Assembly (NCBI GenBank): GCA_016214695.1
Contig: JACRNY010000001.1
Coordinates: forward strand, 124,001 to 188,000
From: Nitrosomonadales bacterium
Lineage (GTDB): Bacteria; Pseudomonadota; Gammaproteobacteria; Burkholderiales; Gallionellaceae
Direction: 5' to 3'
DNA length: 64,000 nucleotides
Numbering within the stretch: the first letter of the stretch is position 1; the number at the start of each line of letters is the position of its first letter. The translations under genes and the position numbers were made by a program. Positions 61,850 through 64,000 of this stretch are shown here, piece after piece. Below the pieces are notes generated by a model. The model was not told where the DNA came from, made no database searches, and saw nothing but the letters and a program-made list of their open reading frames with translations.

Positions 61850-62752
61850 ATGACATTGACTGAACTCAACCAGCGCTTCGCCATCGGCAACCACGTGCAA
61901 TTCAAGGAGATCGCCGAAGGCATGATCATCGCCGAAATCGCCAACCAGCACGCACTGTCCAACATCGCATTGCAGGGTGCGCATATCGCCACCTTCCAGC
62001 CGCGCGGCGAGGAGCCGGTGATCTGGCTGTCGCCCAAAGCCAAGTTCGCCACTGGCAAATCCATACGCGGCGGCGTGCCGATCTGCTGGCCCTGGTTCGG
62101 CCCGCACAAGTCCGACAGCAAATTGCCCGGCCACGGCTATGCCCGCACCGTGCCGTGGGATGTGCTGGAAACCAGGGCATTGGCGGACGGCTCCACCTTC
62201 CTGCGCTTCGGTCTGGTCGAGAGCGACGCCACGCGTGCGCAATGGCCGCATGCCTCGACCGTGCAACTCGAAGTGACCGTGGGCAAAGCGCTGCGCGTGG
62301 AGCTCGTCACCACCAATACCGGCAAGGCCGCGTTCGAACTCGGCGAGGCGCTGCACACCTATTTCCAGATCAGCGACGTCGCCAACATGACCATCCGCGG
62401 GCTGGAGAACTGCGAGTATCTGGACAAGGTGAAGGATTTCGCGCGCTTCACGCAACAGGGCGGCATCGTCATCGAAAGCGAAGTGGATCGCGTGTATGTG
62501 AACACCGGCGCTGACTGTGTCATCGAGGACAAAGGCCTGAAGCGCGCCATCCGCATCACCAAGCAGGGCAGCCGTTCCACCGTGGTGTGGAATCCGTGGA
62601 CAGAGAAGGCCGAGAAGATGGGCGATTTCGGCCCGGCACTGCACCGCGACATGGTGTGCGTGGAAAGCGGCAATGCGCTGGAGAATGTGGTCACTCTGGC
62701 GCCGGGCGAGACGCACAAGCTGGTGGCGGTGTATAGCGTGGAGAAACTGTAA
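61850..62752 (+). CDS. Glucose-6-phosphate 1-epimerase-like (D-hexose-6-phosphate mutarotase)
   Basis: WLSPKAKFATGKSIRGGVPICWPWFGPH, HGYARTVPWDV, WNPWTEKAEKMGDFG. Confidence 0.9.
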   Translation: MTLTELNQRFAIGNHVQFKEIAEGMIIAEIANQHALSNIALQGAHIATFQPRGEEPVIWLSPKAKFATGKSIRGGVPICWPWFGPHKSDSKLPGHGYARTVPWDVLETRALADGSTFLRFGLVESDATRAQWPHASTVQLEVTVGKALRVELVTTNTGKAAFELGEALHTYFQISDVANMTIRGLENCEYLDKVKDFARFTQQGGIVIESEVDRVYVNTGADCVIEDKGLKRAIRITKQGSRSTVVWNPWTEKAEKMGDFGPALHRDMVCVESGNALENVVTLAPGETHKLVAVYSVEKL

Positions 62753-62761
62753 ACCCAGCAA

Positions 62762-62847
62762 TCCGCAGATTGCACAGATTCACGCCGATCAAACCCAACC
62801 ATGCAGCCCTGGTTTTTGAAATCAGTTTAATCTGCGCAATCTGCGGA
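62762..62847. repeat. Inverted repeat TCCGCAGATTGCACAGATT ... AATCTGCGCAATCTGCGGA
   Basis: 19-bp arms with one mismatch. Confidence 0.85.
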
Positions 62848-62853
62848 CAAAAC

Positions 62854-62883
62854 AAAAGAGCCGCTTCACAGCGGCTCTTTTTA
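62854..62883. terminator. Bidirectional rho-independent terminator
   Basis: AAAAGAGCCGC-TTCACA-GCGGCTCTTTTT between convergent genes. Confidence 0.85.
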
Positions 62884-62902
62884 TTGCTTCAGCGAAGCAG
62901 GC

Positions 62903-63469
62903 TCAGTTGGCGCGCTTCTTGAACTCGTTGCTGCGGGTGTCGATCTCGATCCTGTCGCCGATCTCGATGAACGCAGCCACCGGCAGCTCAAAGCCGGAAC
63001 CCTTCAGTTTGGCCGGCTTCATCACCTTACCGGAAGTGTCGCCGCGCACGGCTGGCTCGGTGTATTCCACTTCGCGCACGATGGTGGTGGGCAGCTCGAC
63101 CGAGATGGCCTTGCCTTCGTAGAAGGTCACTTCGCACTTGTCTTCCATGCCGTCCATCAGGTAGTTCACCACGTCGCCGAGGTTCTCCTTCTCGACTTCA
63201 TACTGGTTGTACTCTTCATCCATGAACACGTACATCGGATCGGCGAAGTAGGAATAGGTGCACTCCTTCTTGTCGAGGATGATCTGGTCGAACTTGTCGT
63301 CGGCGGAATAGATCGCCTCGCTGGGTGCGTCGGTCAACAGGTTCTTGAACTTGAACTTCACCACCGAGCCACTGCGACCGGAACGGCTGTATTCACATTT
63401 CTGCACGACCAGCGGCTGGTCCTTGACCATCACCACGTTGCCGGCACGGAGTTCTTGAGCGATTTTCAT
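62903..63469 (-). CDS. efp: Elongation factor P (Arg32/EarP type)
   Basis: [46 protein letters not shown]; Arg at position 32. Confidence 0.95.
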   Translation of the reverse strand: MKIAQELRAGNVVMVKDQPLVVQKCEYSRSGRSGSVVKFKFKNLLTDAPSEAIYSADDKFDQIILDKKECTYSYFADPMYVFMDEEYNQYEVEKENLGDVVNYLMDGMEDKCEVTFYEGKAISVELPTTIVREVEYTEPAVRGDTSGKVMKPAKLKGSGFELPVAAFIEIGDRIEIDTRSNEFKKRAN

Positions 63470-63508
63470 TTGAGTCTGCCTGAATGCTGGATTTCGAAGG
63501 CGCGCATT

Positions 63509-64000
63509 CTATGCAACTTGCCTGGAAAAAGCCAGCAAATTCAACGCAAGATTATTCTGCGCCAGCTGTTGTGCCCATGCCTTGCTACGCCCGGCCAGCA
63601 GGGCACGCTGCCCGATGAATCGCCGCCAGGCCCCGGCGATGTCAGCCCCGCCGTTCCAGGCCTGCCAGAGGTCGCGCACCGCCTGCGCCGCTTCGGGGGG
63701 CAAGCCTTCCGCATAACGCGCCCGCAGGGCCTCCAGTTTCTCCAGATGCACCCCGTCGTGCTGCGGATATATCTGCCAGATGAAGGGCTTGGCCGCCCAT
63801 TGCGCACGCACGCAGGAATCCTCCCCGCGCACGAAATTGACGTCGCAAGCCCACAACAACTCGTCATAGCGCTCCTGCTCGACGAAAGGCAATACATGCA
63901 CGCGCAGCTTGCCACGCTGCCAGACCTCGCCCGCCTTGCCGTCCCGCAATCCGAAATAGCCTGCCACCTGCGGTAGCGAGCGGCCTTCCGGCAACAGGCA
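63509..64000 (-). CDS. earP: EF-P arginine rhamnosyltransferase, C-terminal part (continues past the window)
   Basis: ERYDELLWACDVNFVRGEDSCVRAQWAAKPFIWQIYPQ; adjacent to efp. Confidence 0.9.
   Translation of the reverse strand, partial: CLLPEGRSLPQVAGYFGLRDGKAGEVWQRGKLRVHVLPFVEQERYDELLWACDVNFVRGEDSCVRAQWAAKPFIWQIYPQHDGVHLEKLEALRARYAEGLPPEAAQAVRDLWQAWNGGADIAGAWRRFIGQRALLAGRSKAWAQQLAQNNLALNLLAFSRQVA

Overview
The window looks like a chromosomal segment from a GC-rich betaproteobacterium. A Gallionellaceae/Nitrosomonadales-like affiliation is inferred from gene order, a porin-cytochrome and an EarP-type EF-P; no search was run. Main blocks: CheY-TPR plus a soluble histidine kinase; P-type ATPase; pcm; Lon-like protease; potABCD-type polyamine ABC transporter; GntR regulator plus prpB-prpC-prpD-prpE (methylcitrate cycle); acyl-CoA ligase; PAS-EAL protein; tRNA-Lys(CTT); queG/tsaE/amiC; cysM/cysK; hldD-hldE-pyrF-lapB-lapA-ihfB-rpsA-(aroA-cmk)-tyrA-DAHP synthase-hisC-pheA-serC-gyrA; two dihaem cytochromes c and a Cyc2-like cytochrome-porin; a two-component system; ubiG-gph; an adenylate cyclase-hemerythrin fusion; ssrA (tmRNA); a PilB/GspE-like ATPase; a mutarotase; efp-earP. 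No phage, IS transposase, CRISPR array or defence island was recognised. The most unusual signal is not a gene cluster. Several families of short dispersed palindromic repeats occupy nearly every junction of the prp operon and also appear inside protein-coding genes in frame: a P-type ATPase (84 bp, 28 codons), aroA (half element), hisC (54 bp, 18 codons), and the signal peptide of PotD. This resembles in principle the Rickettsia palindromic elements and deserves systematic checking.
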